From the NCBI GenBank assembly GCA_022447335.1, contig JAKVCF010000011.1, positions 1 to 29,908 on the forward strand: a stretch of 29,908 nt of DNA, read 5' to 3'. The position numbers and the translations under genes were made by a program. Positions within the stretch are counted from its first letter, which is position 1, and each line of letters opens with the position of its first letter. The notes beneath the pieces are model-generated. The model was not told where the DNA came from and did not search any database. It saw only the letters and a list, made by a program, of their open reading frames with translations. Of the stretch, positions 1 through 7,591 are shown piece by piece. The stretch is from Planctomycetota bacterium (GTDB lineage Bacteria > Planctomycetota > UBA1135).

Positions 1-1
1 C

Positions 2-679
2 AGCCTTGAGTTAGGGGGAAAAAATCCCAGTCTCGTTTTTTCCGATTGCGACTTTGACGCCACTGTTGCGGGAGTCGCACGCGCAGCTTTCTTCAACGCT
101 GGCCAGGTCTGCCTATGTGGCTCACGCATTTTGGTCGAGCGCAGTTTGCACGATCGCTTAGCTGAGGCACTAGCCGTTGAGGCGGGGAATTGGGTATCTG
201 GAGAACAGATTGGTAGCCTGATTAGTCGCGAGCATCGCGACAAAGTGGCCTCGTATGTGGCGCTTGCTCGTGAGGAGGGGGGGCAAGTGCTGTGTGGTGG
301 CGAGGCTGTCGGTCCGACGGGAGGTGCTTTCTTTGCGCCGACAGTGATTACAGGCCTTACACCGAATTGCCGCGCGGCGACCGAAGAGATTTTTGGGCCC
401 GTGGTCAGCTTGCACCCCTTCGACAGCGAAGAGGAGGCGCTTGCGATTGCCAACTCGGTAGATTACGGATTGGCTGCCACAGTCTGGACGCGTGATTTGA
501 TGCGTGCGCACCGTGTTGCTGCCGCTCTCGAATCGGGGATGGTTTGGATCAATACCTGGAATAAGCGTGACCTGCGCGTACCCTTCGGTGGTGTCAAGCA
601 AAGCGGAATTGGCCGCGAAGGCGGGCGCTATTCGCTTGAGTTCTTCTCTCAGGACCGAAATATTTGTGTGCAGCTATGA
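2..679 (+). CDS. Aldehyde dehydrogenase (2-aminomuconate / 2-hydroxymuconate semialdehyde dehydrogenase type), 5'-truncated
   Basis: The frame is open from the left edge, so the N-terminal half lies outside the window and about 225 residues are visible. Seen: the ELGGKNP motif with the general-base Glu, then FFNAGQVCLCGSR, where the Cys two after GQ is the catalytic nucleophile. EEIFGPV and PFGGVKQSGIGREGG near the C-terminus are standard for NAD(P)-dependent aldehyde dehydrogenases. The ending (SLEFFSQDRNICVQL) resembles the hydroxymuconic and aminomuconic semialdehyde dehydrogenase subfamily. The stop overlaps the ATG of the following dioxygenase gene (ATGA), so the two are co-translated. 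With the downstream dioxygenase, RidA and formamidase genes, the likely role is oxidising the ring-cleavage semialdehyde to 2-aminomuconate. The exact substrate is inferred from context. A run of seven G at about 275-281 is a possible error site, but the frame is intact. Confidence 0.9.
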   Translation, partial: SLELGGKNPSLVFSDCDFDATVAGVARAAFFNAGQVCLCGSRILVERSLHDRLAEALAVEAGNWVSGEQIGSLISREHRDKVASYVALAREEGGQVLCGGEAVGPTGGAFFAPTVITGLTPNCRAATEEIFGPVVSLHPFDSEEEALAIANSVDYGLAATVWTRDLMRAHRVAAALESGMVWINTWNKRDLRVPFGGVKQSGIGREGGRYSLEFFSQDRNICVQL

Positions 680-1590
680 GTCATCCCGGCCGCATCGTCG
701 CAGGCGTGTTGTCGCCGCATCCGCCGCACCTGATCTACGCGAGCAACCCAGAGCAGAATGAGCCGCGCTCCAGCCAGGCTGGAGCTTGGAACGGGCTATT
801 GGATGGCTATGAGAAGTTGCGGGCCGAGTTGGCTTCGGTGGATTACGACGTTCTGATCGTGCACACGCCGCACTGGAAGACGCACACAGGACACCATTTC
901 TTGGGCGTGCCACACTTTGAGGGGAAGTCGGTCGACCCTGTCTTTCCGAACCTTTTCCGCTACAATTTTCGGCTAGATGTAGACGTCGAACTTTCGGAGG
1001 CGATTCATGATGAGGCCGAAGCGGCGGGTTTGTCGACGCGGATGATGCGCAATCCGGAGTTCCGGGTGGACTATGGCACGATTACCTCCTGTCATCTTGT
1101 GCATCCTGCGCTCAATAAGCCGGTAGTGGCGATCTCTTCGGCCCGCACGGCCTTCGATTATTCGAACGCAGCTGGCGATCAGGAAATGCTCGCCCTTGGG
1201 CAGGCGACGCGTCGTGCGATCGCAGCCACTGGGCGTCGCGCGCTTTGCCTCGCATCTAACTCGCTGTCGCATCGGCACTTCACGGAAGAGCCGGAAGACC
1301 CTGAGGATCCGGCTTTCGAGCATGCTTACAACGCTAACCAGACCGCCTGGGATCGGCATATTCTTGCGTTGATGCGGGCTGGCGAATCGCGCCGTATCTT
1401 TGACGAGATGCCTGACTACACTGAGCAGTGCGTTGCGGAGACTAAGGATGGTTGCCTATCGTGGTTACTGGCTGCGATGGACTTCCCGACGATGGCCGCC
1501 AAGCTACATGGGTATGGCACCGTGATTGGGACCGGGAACGCGGTGGTTAGCTGGAATCTCGATGCTGCCCGCGAGGAGGTTGGCGTATGA
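676..1590 (+). CDS. LigB-family class III extradiol dioxygenase, catalytic subunit (2-aminophenol 1,6-dioxygenase beta-like)
   Basis: 304 residues. The ATG at 676 overlaps the dehydrogenase stop; a TTG 12 bases upstream is less likely. The LigB fold is indicated by the N-terminal motif SPHPPH (His15), the HTPHW block (His63, His66), and a Glu near residue 255 in AETKDGCLSWLL. These match the two-His-one-Glu Fe(II) ligand pattern of protocatechuate 4,5-dioxygenase LigB and of the 2-aminophenol 1,6-dioxygenase beta subunit. The enzyme would cleave the ring of 2-aminophenol, 3-hydroxyanthranilate or a related catechol with O2. The next gene encodes a homologous partner lacking the His motif, which fits the alpha2beta2 organisation of AmnAB/CnbC enzymes. 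Family assignment is strong; substrate is inferred. No cupin-type 3-hydroxyanthranilate dioxygenase is visible, so this pair may supply the ring-cleavage step. Confidence 0.85.
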   Translation: MSHPGRIVAGVLSPHPPHLIYASNPEQNEPRSSQAGAWNGLLDGYEKLRAELASVDYDVLIVHTPHWKTHTGHHFLGVPHFEGKSVDPVFPNLFRYNFRLDVDVELSEAIHDEAEAAGLSTRMMRNPEFRVDYGTITSCHLVHPALNKPVVAISSARTAFDYSNAAGDQEMLALGQATRRAIAATGRRALCLASNSLSHRHFTEEPEDPEDPAFEHAYNANQTAWDRHILALMRAGESRRIFDEMPDYTEQCVAETKDGCLSWLLAAMDFPTMAAKLHGYGTVIGTGNAVVSWNLDAAREEVGV

Positions 1591-2504
1591 ATGGCGAAGT
1601 GATTGGTGGCTACCTGATGCCATATCAGCCCTTGCCGGTATTGGCGCCCGAAGCCAATCCAGGATGGGCTTCACTGGCCAAGAGTGCAGAGGCTATTCGA
1701 GCTGAGATTGAGGCTTCGGGTGCCGATCTTCTCCTTCTGTTCTCGACACGTTGGGTATCCATCATTGGCCACCAGATGCAGGCCGATCCGAACCCAGAGT
1801 GGTGGGTAGTTGACGAGGACTTTCACGAATTTGGGACGCTGCATTATTCGCTGCGCATGGACCCTGAGCTTGCAACCTGCTATCGCGACACGGCTCGTGC
1901 GCGGGGTTTGCATGCGCGTACTGTGGCTTATCACGGCTTTCCATTGGACATAGGCACGATCACAACGCTGCGGCTGATCAATCCGGATAATCGCATCCCT
2001 GCCTCGGTGGTTTCTTGCAATGCCTATAGCGATCGTGCGGAGACTCTGGTGCTGGGTAAGGCGGCTGCCGATGCCGTGCGTAAAACGGGGCGTAAGGCGA
2101 TTGCGATCGGTGTGACTGCGCTTTCCGATCGCATGTTCAGCCGTTGGATTGATCCGGGTGAGGATCGCATCCATTCTCAAAAAGATGACGAATGGAATCG
2201 CAAGTTGCTCGAACTATTGGATGACGGGCGTCTTGAAGATGTTAGTCAGTTGGCGCGCGAATTCAGTCGCCAGGCCAATGGAGATTCGCGCATGAAGGCG
2301 ATCTGGTGGTTGGCTGCGACGATGGGGCAGCACAACAACTACGCGGGTACAGTCTTCGACTACCAGCCCGTGTGGGGGACTGGCGCGGCCATGGTGGGCT
2401 TGCAACCGGACGAGCGTGATGCGGGCGACCTCGAATATGATGAAGATGATGCCGAGTTCTTCCACGGCGATCGCAATGTGCTCGCCACACAAGCTAATGA
2501 GTGA
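1587..2504 (+). CDS. LigB-like extradiol dioxygenase, non-catalytic subunit (2-aminophenol 1,6-dioxygenase alpha-like)
   Basis: 305 residues. The ATG overlaps the preceding stop (ATGA) and follows a near-perfect Shine-Dalgarno, GAGGAGGT at 1573-1580, 6 bases upstream. The protein is collinear with the preceding subunit: GGYLMPYQPLPVL replaces VLSPHPPHL, so the metal-binding His is missing. DIGTITTLRLINP matches DYGTITSCHLVHP, and VWGTGAAMVGL matches VIGTGNAVVSW. Known family behaviour: in 2-aminophenol 1,6-dioxygenase one subunit is catalytic and its paralogue lacks the iron site but is needed for the complex. The C-terminal roughly 35 residues are very acidic (EYDEDDAEFF). Likely a structural or regulatory partner of the 676-1590 product. 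The non-catalytic assignment follows from the missing ligand. Confidence 0.82.
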   Translation: MNGEVIGGYLMPYQPLPVLAPEANPGWASLAKSAEAIRAEIEASGADLLLLFSTRWVSIIGHQMQADPNPEWWVVDEDFHEFGTLHYSLRMDPELATCYRDTARARGLHARTVAYHGFPLDIGTITTLRLINPDNRIPASVVSCNAYSDRAETLVLGKAAADAVRKTGRKAIAIGVTALSDRMFSRWIDPGEDRIHSQKDDEWNRKLLELLDDGRLEDVSQLAREFSRQANGDSRMKAIWWLAATMGQHNNYAGTVFDYQPVWGTGAAMVGLQPDERDAGDLEYDEDDAEFFHGDRNVLATQANE

Positions 2505-2913
2505 TCCGATCCGCACGGATGCCGCACCGAATCCGGTCGGCGCATACCCACACGCGCGCCGCTTTGGCGAGCTTCTCTTTCTTTCCGGGGTCGGCCCGCG
2601 GCAAGCGGGGACGAACGAGATCCCCGGCGGTCCGATCGTGGACGATGCCGGTCAGCCACGCGATTACGACATCCGATCTCAAACGCATGCCGTGATTGAA
2701 AATGTTCGGGCCGTGCTGGAAGCAGCGGGTAGCTCACTTGAAAAGGTGCTCGATATCACGGTCTTTCTTGTTGATATGGAGCGTGACTTTTCTGGCTATA
2801 ACGAAGTCTATGCCGAGTACTTTCAGGACATTCAGGCGGCGCGGACTACGATTGCGATTCGAGCGCTACCGACGCCGATCGCAGTCGAGTTCAAGGTGGT
2901 GGCGCAAGCTTAG
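2497..2913 (+). CDS. RidA/YjgF/UK114-family deaminase (2-aminomuconate deaminase candidate)
   Basis: 138 residues from the ATG at 2497, which overlaps the previous gene by 8 bases. An in-frame start further upstream would extend into the previous gene without conserved sequence. RidA features: GAYPHARRFGELLFLSGVGP near the N-terminus, QTHAVIENVRAVLEAAGSSLEKVLDITVF in the middle, YNEVYAEYF, and the C-terminal AARTTIAIRALP with the conserved Arg that binds the substrate carboxylate. RidA proteins hydrolyse enamines and imines; the AmnD/NbaF subgroup deaminates 2-aminomuconate to 4-oxalocrotonate with ammonia release. Its place between the ring-cleavage dioxygenase and kynurenine formamidase supports the 2-aminomuconate role, although a general imine-deaminase role cannot be excluded from sequence alone. 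Confidence 0.87.
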   Translation: MSDPIRTDAAPNPVGAYPHARRFGELLFLSGVGPRQAGTNEIPGGPIVDDAGQPRDYDIRSQTHAVIENVRAVLEAAGSSLEKVLDITVFLVDMERDFSGYNEVYAEYFQDIQAARTTIAIRALPTPIAVEFKVVAQA

Positions 2914-2915
2914 GT

Positions 2916-3563
2916 ATGTTTGGTGGCCGCTTGATCGACATCAGTCCGACGATCTCGGAGCGACTCGGTGTCTGGCCAGGCGATGTAGCCTTTTCGCGCG
3001 AGGAGTCACTGTCAATTGCGTGCGGGGACAACATTGGCCTGAGCTCAATTCGAGGATCGGTGCATCTTGGTGCTCATGCTGATGCGCCGATTCACTACAC
3101 CGCGCAGGGTGAAGGAGTCGAGTCGCGTTCGCTGGCGTACTACTTTGGACGCTGTCAGGTGGTGGAAGTAAAGGTCGAGCGCGGCGGCCGTATTATGCCG
3201 AATGCTATTCAGGTGCCGATCCAGGCGCCGCGTGTCTTGTTCCGCACAGGCACTTTCCCGAATCCCGAACAGTGGAATCAGGATTTTGCGGCCTTTTCTC
3301 CGGATCTTGTCGACTTTTTGGCTGAACAGGGAGTGGTTACCATCGGCATCGATACTCCTTCTGTGGATCCACAGAATGATGCAGTTTTGCTTAGTCATCA
3401 GCGTGTCGCGGCGCATGACCTTGCGATTCTTGAAGGCTTAGTGCTTGGTGCAGTGAAGCCTGGGCTGTACACCCTGATCGCGCTTCCGCTCAAAATCGAG
3501 GGTGCGGATGCTGCGCCGGTACGTGCTGCGCTGTTCGACGACGGCGGTAAAGCGGCGCCCTGA
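2916..3563 (+). CDS. kynB: Kynurenine formamidase (arylformamidase, cyclase family)
   Basis: 215 residues. The ATG lies 2 bases after the RidA stop. The metal motif HLGAHADAPIH (His50, His54, Asp56, His60) is the HxGxHxDxPxH signature of KynB-type metal-dependent formamidases. The N-terminal LIDISPTI and WPGD, the late HxxxxxHDLAILEGLVL segment and LIALPLKIEGADAAPVRA also match KynB. It hydrolyses N-formyl-L-kynurenine to kynurenine and formate, the second step of tryptophan catabolism. It is the last gene of the operon, ahead of a hairpin at 3632-3658. It implies that tryptophan dioxygenase and kynureninase lie upstream or elsewhere, and links the ring-cleavage genes to a tryptophan-derived aminophenol. 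The cyclase superfamily has other hydrolases, but the full motif set favours KynB. Confidence 0.88.
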   Translation: MFGGRLIDISPTISERLGVWPGDVAFSREESLSIACGDNIGLSSIRGSVHLGAHADAPIHYTAQGEGVESRSLAYYFGRCQVVEVKVERGGRIMPNAIQVPIQAPRVLFRTGTFPNPEQWNQDFAAFSPDLVDFLAEQGVVTIGIDTPSVDPQNDAVLLSHQRVAAHDLAILEGLVLGAVKPGLYTLIALPLKIEGADAAPVRAALFDDGGKAAP

Positions 3564-3629
3564 ATCTGGTGGCAGCCGGTGGACTCATACTCACCGTCGA
3601 CAGGTGGTGTTATTCAAATGAGCACAAAG

Positions 3630-3660
3630 AGGCGGCGGACTTGCATAAAGTCCGCCGCTT
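3630..3660 (-). terminator. Hairpin between convergent genes, probable terminator
   Basis: A perfect 11-bp inverted repeat, GCGGCGGACTT (3632-3642) and its complement (3648-3658), with loop GCATA. It lies between the kynB stop and the end of the minus-strand thioredoxin gene. Read on the minus strand it is followed by a short T-containing stretch (CTCTTTGTG); read on the plus strand it has only TT. It could serve both convergent transcripts, more convincingly the minus-strand one. No gene is visible in the 133 bp between the two stops. Confidence 0.6.
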
Positions 3661-3696
3661 GTGCGAGTCCAACTTGGGTTGAGTGTCGAGGCTTCT

Positions 3697-4863
3697 TTAC
3701 AGCTCGAGGTATTCGCGAATCGCAGCCTCGTCGTATCCGACCGAACACCAGGCAATCGTTCCATCGGCCCCAATCAAGTAGTTGGTTGGGTAGTACTGCA
3801 CGCCGAAAGCACTCGATATGGCATTGCCGTCCTGTCGCATGGCTTGCAGGGTGAATCCATCCTCCTTCCACCACTTCTGAATAACTTCCTTTTCGTCACC
3901 AATATTGACGCAGAGAAAAACAACGTCGTCCCGCTTTTCTTGCACCTCTGACCAGAGGTTTTGGAGTTGCGGCATCTCCTCTCGGCAACCGCCTCAGTGA
4001 TAGAACCAGAAATTCATCAGGACAGTTTTCCCCTCGAGCGACTCGAGGTTGACCTCCTGATCGTTCATGTCGGTGAAGGTCACGTTTGGGGCCTCAGATC
4101 CGATTGATAGCAGGCCATCGTTAATGTCACCCGCTTCAGATTCGACCATTTCTTCGGTAAAGGATTCATAGCCTTCGGGAAGCTTGCCGAGATAAGTCTC
4201 CGCTTCAACTTCCTTCAGTAGATCGACCTTTGCGAAGGAGAACTGCATGCGCTGCATGACGGTGTCACCATCCTTCATTTCAATCTTCATCGAAACTGGG
4301 ATGCCACCTTTCATCCAGCACTCCACTTGTCCTTCGATCGTTGTCCAACTCCAGCCCGACATGCCTTCTTTTGTGTCGAGTTGCGTTAATCCCTCCGGGA
4401 CTTCAGTCTTTCCCATCATGAAGGAGCGGAAGGGTTCGAGATCAATGGCGGGATCACTGACATCTTCGACAGGGTGCGGCCCATCGATGATTTTTGCATC
4501 GTGATCGAGGATGTAGACCCCGTCCTTAAGGCCCATTGATTCGACGTCAATCTTCTGTTCAAAGCCCATGAAGTCTATGGTGCCTTTGACGCCTAGCGAT
4601 CCGTAATGCGGCTTGGCCCACTTAACTGTCGAAGTCAGGGTGCCAATCTTCATCAGCTCCGCTTCTTCGCTCCCGAAGGCTGCGGGATTCACATGAATCT
4701 CAAGGCTGCCGACCATGTGGAGCGCGGCTGCCTCACGATAGGTCGTAAGAGATTTCTTGAATGCTGCATGGACCGGGTTCTCCAGTTTGGCCGGGCCCTG
4801 GTCTTGGGCTTGCGGCTCCTGGAAAATCACAGTCGCAAACGCGAGTGCGGTAGTGAGGAACAT
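3697..4863 (-). CDS. Selenocysteine-containing TlpA-like thioredoxin-fold protein (UGGC active site), in-frame UGA
   Basis: Read through the TGA at 3996-3994, this is one 388-residue protein. Residues 1-20 look like a signal peptide (MFLTTALAFATVIF, cleavage near QAQDQ). Residues 30-240 are a beta-rich domain like the outer-membrane lipoprotein-sorting-type regions often found ahead of planctomycete TlpA domains (inference). From about residue 252 there is a thioredoxin/AhpC-TSA domain: GSEAPNVTFTDMN, then KTVLMNFWFYHUGGCREEMPQ with Sec at 290 and the resolving Cys at 293. The cis-Pro segment YYPTNYLIGADG follows. TlpA proteins normally have FWATWCGPCREEMP, so UGA stands exactly at the first Cys. 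TGA is an ordinary stop for at least six other genes here, so selenocysteine is preferred over code reassignment. A GGUC-loop hairpin lies 34 bases after the UGA. An ORF caller would split or truncate this gene. Expected in the periplasm as a thiol/selenol oxidoreductase or peroxidase-like enzyme. Confidence 0.85.
3944..3959 (-). promoter_or_regulatory. Candidate bacterial SECIS hairpin (GGUC loop) downstream of UGA
   Basis: On the coding strand the sequence is ACCUCU-GGUC-AGAGGU: a perfect 6-bp stem with a GGUC tetraloop. The GU loop dinucleotide is the SelB-recognition feature known from the E. coli formate dehydrogenase SECIS. The stem starts 34 nt after the UGA and the loop begins 40 nt after it. 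That is slightly longer than the roughly 16-37 nt spacing of the usual bacterial SECIS model, which lowers confidence. A weaker alternative closer to the UGA pairs GUUGC with GCAAC around a 14-nt loop. Confidence 0.45.
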
Positions 4864-4970
4864 GGGGACAGCTTAACGGCCGCTTCCCGAGTGAGCTTCA
4901 CTGCCTTGTGACACTTGGTGCGATCGAGCCAAGCGCCTTTGGCCAAAAGCCCCAGCGACATGTTCTCAGC

Positions 4971-6776
4971 CTAGTCGCTAGTTTGGTCGTCGCGGCGGAG
5001 TAGCCGTTCCAACTGGATTTCTAACTCGGGACCCGGTGTGCCGAGCCAGCGCCCAAGTACGGCGCCGTCTGCGCCAATCAAGTAAGTCGTTGGCAGCCAG
5101 CGTGCACGGAAGGCACGCTGTAGGTTGGAGTCGCCGATGCCTAAAGGCAGGGAGAGTCGGTATTCCGCCAACCAGGTCGAGGCCTCTTTCGAAGGCTCAT
5201 GGAGCGCGATCGCGCGAAAGTGCGAGCGATCACCCGCGCGGTCGAGTTTGCGCTGCAGTTCGGACACGGCCTTGAGGGCGGAGGAGCTGCCTGTCGGGTC
5301 GCGGTGCCAAAAGGTTAGTACGCTTGGCTTACCACGCATGTTTTCGAGCGACTCCGTCCGCCCGTCTTGCCTGCTCCAGTTCGCCGCAGTCGGCGCGAGC
5401 TCGCCCACGGGAAGTAGTTCTGCACTGCGTGGGTCGGCCTTCCGTTCGCGCGCCCGTTCTTCCTCAAGTCGATCCTCAATGATCGAGGCATCATTCGCAT
5501 ACGCTACGAGGTCGGTACGGTTCTGCGGAATCAGAGAATCAAATCGGTAGTGGACCACAGGCGCATCATTGCCGGATTCGCTGGCGAATACGCGTGCTTC
5601 TAAGACACTCCAGTCTTCAATGAGGAACTCACTCGTTGTGGGTCCGTCGATGACGGATAGCCAGCGGCGCGTCGATTCGTCTAGGGAAAGCGGCTCGCTG
5701 ACCCAGCTTGCTTTCCATCCCGTGTCTGGAACTTCACGCGCAGCCCAGGCATAGAGCGGCAGAAAGCCTTGCATTCCCGAAAGCAGGTCAGCAAGGCTAG
5801 GGATCGGGCGTAGATCGTTGTTCCGCTGATCCCAATGCCAATAGCGGTGCCGGTTACCCACAATTTCCGTGTGGACCTTGCGCTGCTGATTGGGAGGGCC
5901 AATCGTTCCATTCATTGAAAGCCTGCCCATGGCTGGCCATCCAAGGCGAGCGTCGAGTTGGACTTCACCGAGCTTGATTGCGGAATCGGCATCCTTGCCA
6001 AGATGCACACTCATCGTTCCTGTCCAGTGGATGCTACGGGAGTTCCCGAACTGATTCAGGAGCAAGCGCGTGGCCTCCGAGGCGGGCTTGCCTAGGAGGG
6101 GCTTGCGCGTCTTATGGTTCACTGCTGCGAGATCAAAAAAGAGCTCTTGCTCTTGCAGCGCTGGGGCTAGTTCCGGCGGCGCCTGGTCCCACATGCGCGG
6201 CTCCCAGCGCAAGACTTTGACTTGGGTTGAACCGATTCGTTCCCATTGCCCATCTCCATTCCATGTCCATGCGAGCGGGGCGCCATTGGGACTCAGGTCC
6301 AGGGTCCCTCGCAGTCCATCGCGTATCCAGTGCAGCCGTGCATCCTTGCCCCGTTCGGAGCGCTCCGCGAGTGATAGGGCGGCGAGTTGGGGTGCCTCCG
6401 GACAATTCAACCAAGCTATCAGCGGGTCAAAGCCACCGTAGACGCCTCTTTGCCAAGCATTTTTACGAAGCACGGCCGCGGCATAGGCGACGGGGAGGTC
6501 CTTGCTGTCGTATCCGAGGCCTCCTTTCAAGTCGTGGGAAGCGATTGCGATGCGACCGCGGAAGAGCCAATGGGTTTCCCGTTCAGTCTTGCCGTCGCGT
6601 GTGACTTCAAGGACAACTTCCGCGCCTTCTTGGCAACCTAGCCATTCTTGTGAGCGCTGAAGCCACTCCAAAGCATTCGTTTGCACACGATCTGGGCCGC
6701 CGGGCAGATAGTCCTCCAAGGGGGGGGGCTGAGCGGACTGTGCAGCGAATGTCACGAGCAGCAGCGAGGTAATCAT
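4971..6776 (-). CDS. Large exported protein with C-terminal thioredoxin-fold domain lacking CxxC
   Basis: 601 residues from the ATG at 6776, which overlaps the stop of the helicase C-terminal gene (ATGA). Upstream in-frame starts would only add an Arg-rich tail. Residues 1-17 form a signal peptide (MITSLLLVTFAAQSAQ). Residues about 20-450 are unrecognised. The last roughly 140 residues are TlpA/AhpC-like: LLPVGELAPTAANWS, GKPSVLTFWHRDPTGSSSALK, and the cis-Pro segment WLPTTYLIGADGAVLGRW. Compared with FWATWCGPCREE, the two active-site Cys are replaced by Pro and Ser, so disulphide chemistry is not expected from this site. A 9-C homopolymer lies immediately after the signal peptide. The gene shares a strand and domain architecture with the selenoprotein 108 bp downstream, suggesting paralogy with loss of the redox site. 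Function unknown. Confidence 0.8.
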   Translation of the reverse strand: MITSLLLVTFAAQSAQPPPLEDYLPGGPDRVQTNALEWLQRSQEWLGCQEGAEVVLEVTRDGKTERETHWLFRGRIAIASHDLKGGLGYDSKDLPVAYAAAVLRKNAWQRGVYGGFDPLIAWLNCPEAPQLAALSLAERSERGKDARLHWIRDGLRGTLDLSPNGAPLAWTWNGDGQWERIGSTQVKVLRWEPRMWDQAPPELAPALQEQELFFDLAAVNHKTRKPLLGKPASEATRLLLNQFGNSRSIHWTGTMSVHLGKDADSAIKLGEVQLDARLGWPAMGRLSMNGTIGPPNQQRKVHTEIVGNRHRYWHWDQRNNDLRPIPSLADLLSGMQGFLPLYAWAAREVPDTGWKASWVSEPLSLDESTRRWLSVIDGPTTSEFLIEDWSVLEARVFASESGNDAPVVHYRFDSLIPQNRTDLVAYANDASIIEDRLEEERARERKADPRSAELLPVGELAPTAANWSRQDGRTESLENMRGKPSVLTFWHRDPTGSSSALKAVSELQRKLDRAGDRSHFRAIALHEPSKEASTWLAEYRLSLPLGIGDSNLQRAFRARWLPTTYLIGADGAVLGRWLGTPGPELEIQLERLLRRDDQTSD

Positions 6777-7582
6777 TCTGGTTCGAGTTCGTCGTCTTCG
6801 CGCAGGCCGAGCTCGGCGCGGACGTCCACAGGGCCACGGTACAGACACTCGACAGCGTCGAGGCAGGTGTTCTGGAAGTCGGGGTCGCTCTCCTCCGATG
6901 CGCGTGCGAGGTGGCGGAGGTATTGAACCACGAGGCGTGCACAGCGCACGAAGTCCCCAGGTGTTGCGTTGGTGAAGTCACCGAGTTCACGGAACGGGCG
7001 GCCGGACGCGTATTCGAATATTGCCGGGGTCATCGCTTCATCGAGCTGCTTGACCGAGGCTGTGAGTCCTTGATTGACTTCCGTGCTTTGCGTCGAGTCG
7101 AGGACATTTGCGGCTTGGCGCAGAACTTTCTTGAGCGGGCGTAGCGCATTGCGCCAGTATTCATCGCCCCTCCGGCTCTCATAAATAACCGCGGCGACCA
7201 GGCCGCATAGTTCCGGGGCATTGCACTGCGGCAGTACTCCTTCATAGAGCAGTTCCGTCAACTCGATCTCGTAGCCGTGAAGCTTCTGGCAGGTTACGCC
7301 GCGCGCCATCACTTCACGTTCACCCCGGATATAGCCCATCTTTTCGAGGAAGGCAAAGCGCTTGGAAAGCAGTGCACGCACCTGACGGCGGTTTTCCTCT
7401 TCGCGCTGCTTGCTGTGTTCACGGGCCTGGAACGCAGCAAAGCTGCGTTCCCAAGCGTCTGCCGCCGCCGCTTGTCCCGCAATGCCATGCAGGTGGACAA
7501 GTGTCGCGTATTCGAGGTTGAATCGTGACACCACTGGTTCGACCTTGCCCTCCTGGATTCGGTGTATAGGTGCTTCGATCAC
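6773..7582 (-). CDS. C-terminal part of a Ski2-like helicase (DSHCT domain), separated from the motor part by an in-frame TAA
   Basis: This segment is in the same frame as the helicase motor ORF upstream, separated by the TAA at 7594-7592. The first possible restart is the GTG at 7582, nine bases after the stop. Residues read on directly as FDDVIEAPIHRIQEGKVEPV and then FNLEYATLVHL. A charged helical stretch follows, then a DSHCT-like domain (GYEIELTELLYEGVL, ELCGLVAAVIYESRR, FVRCARLVVQYLRHLA). DSHCT is the C-terminal domain of Ski2/Mtr4/HelY helicases. So this is either the second half of a gene broken by a nonsense mutation or sequencing error, or a separately translated subunit made by re-initiation. 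The end overlaps the next gene by 4 bases. Confidence 0.75.
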   Translation of the reverse strand: MIEAPIHRIQEGKVEPVVSRFNLEYATLVHLHGIAGQAAAADAWERSFAAFQAREHSKQREEENRRQVRALLSKRFAFLEKMGYIRGEREVMARGVTCQKLHGYEIELTELLYEGVLPQCNAPELCGLVAAVIYESRRGDEYWRNALRPLKKVLRQAANVLDSTQSTEVNQGLTASVKQLDEAMTPAIFEYASGRPFRELGDFTNATPGDFVRCARLVVQYLRHLARASEESDPDFQNTCLDAVECLYRGPVDVRAELGLREDDELEPE

Positions 7583-7591
7583 ATCGTCAAA

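Noticed and set aside
170..601. Minus-strand frame of about 143 codons inside the aldehyde dehydrogenase
   Set aside because: The opposite strand encodes clear aldehyde dehydrogenase motifs; the antisense product has no recognisable features.
3994..3996. Reading the TGA as a pseudogene-causing nonsense mutation or as genetic-code reassignment
   Set aside because: Several intact genes end in TGA here, which excludes reassignment. The codon falls exactly on the nucleophilic Cys of a thioredoxin motif in two separate genes, with no other damage, which makes chance mutation unlikely.
6133..6414. Several antisense frames in the thioredoxin-fold/helicase region
   Set aside because: They follow codon-position GC bias of the true minus-strand genes and show no start context or conserved motifs.
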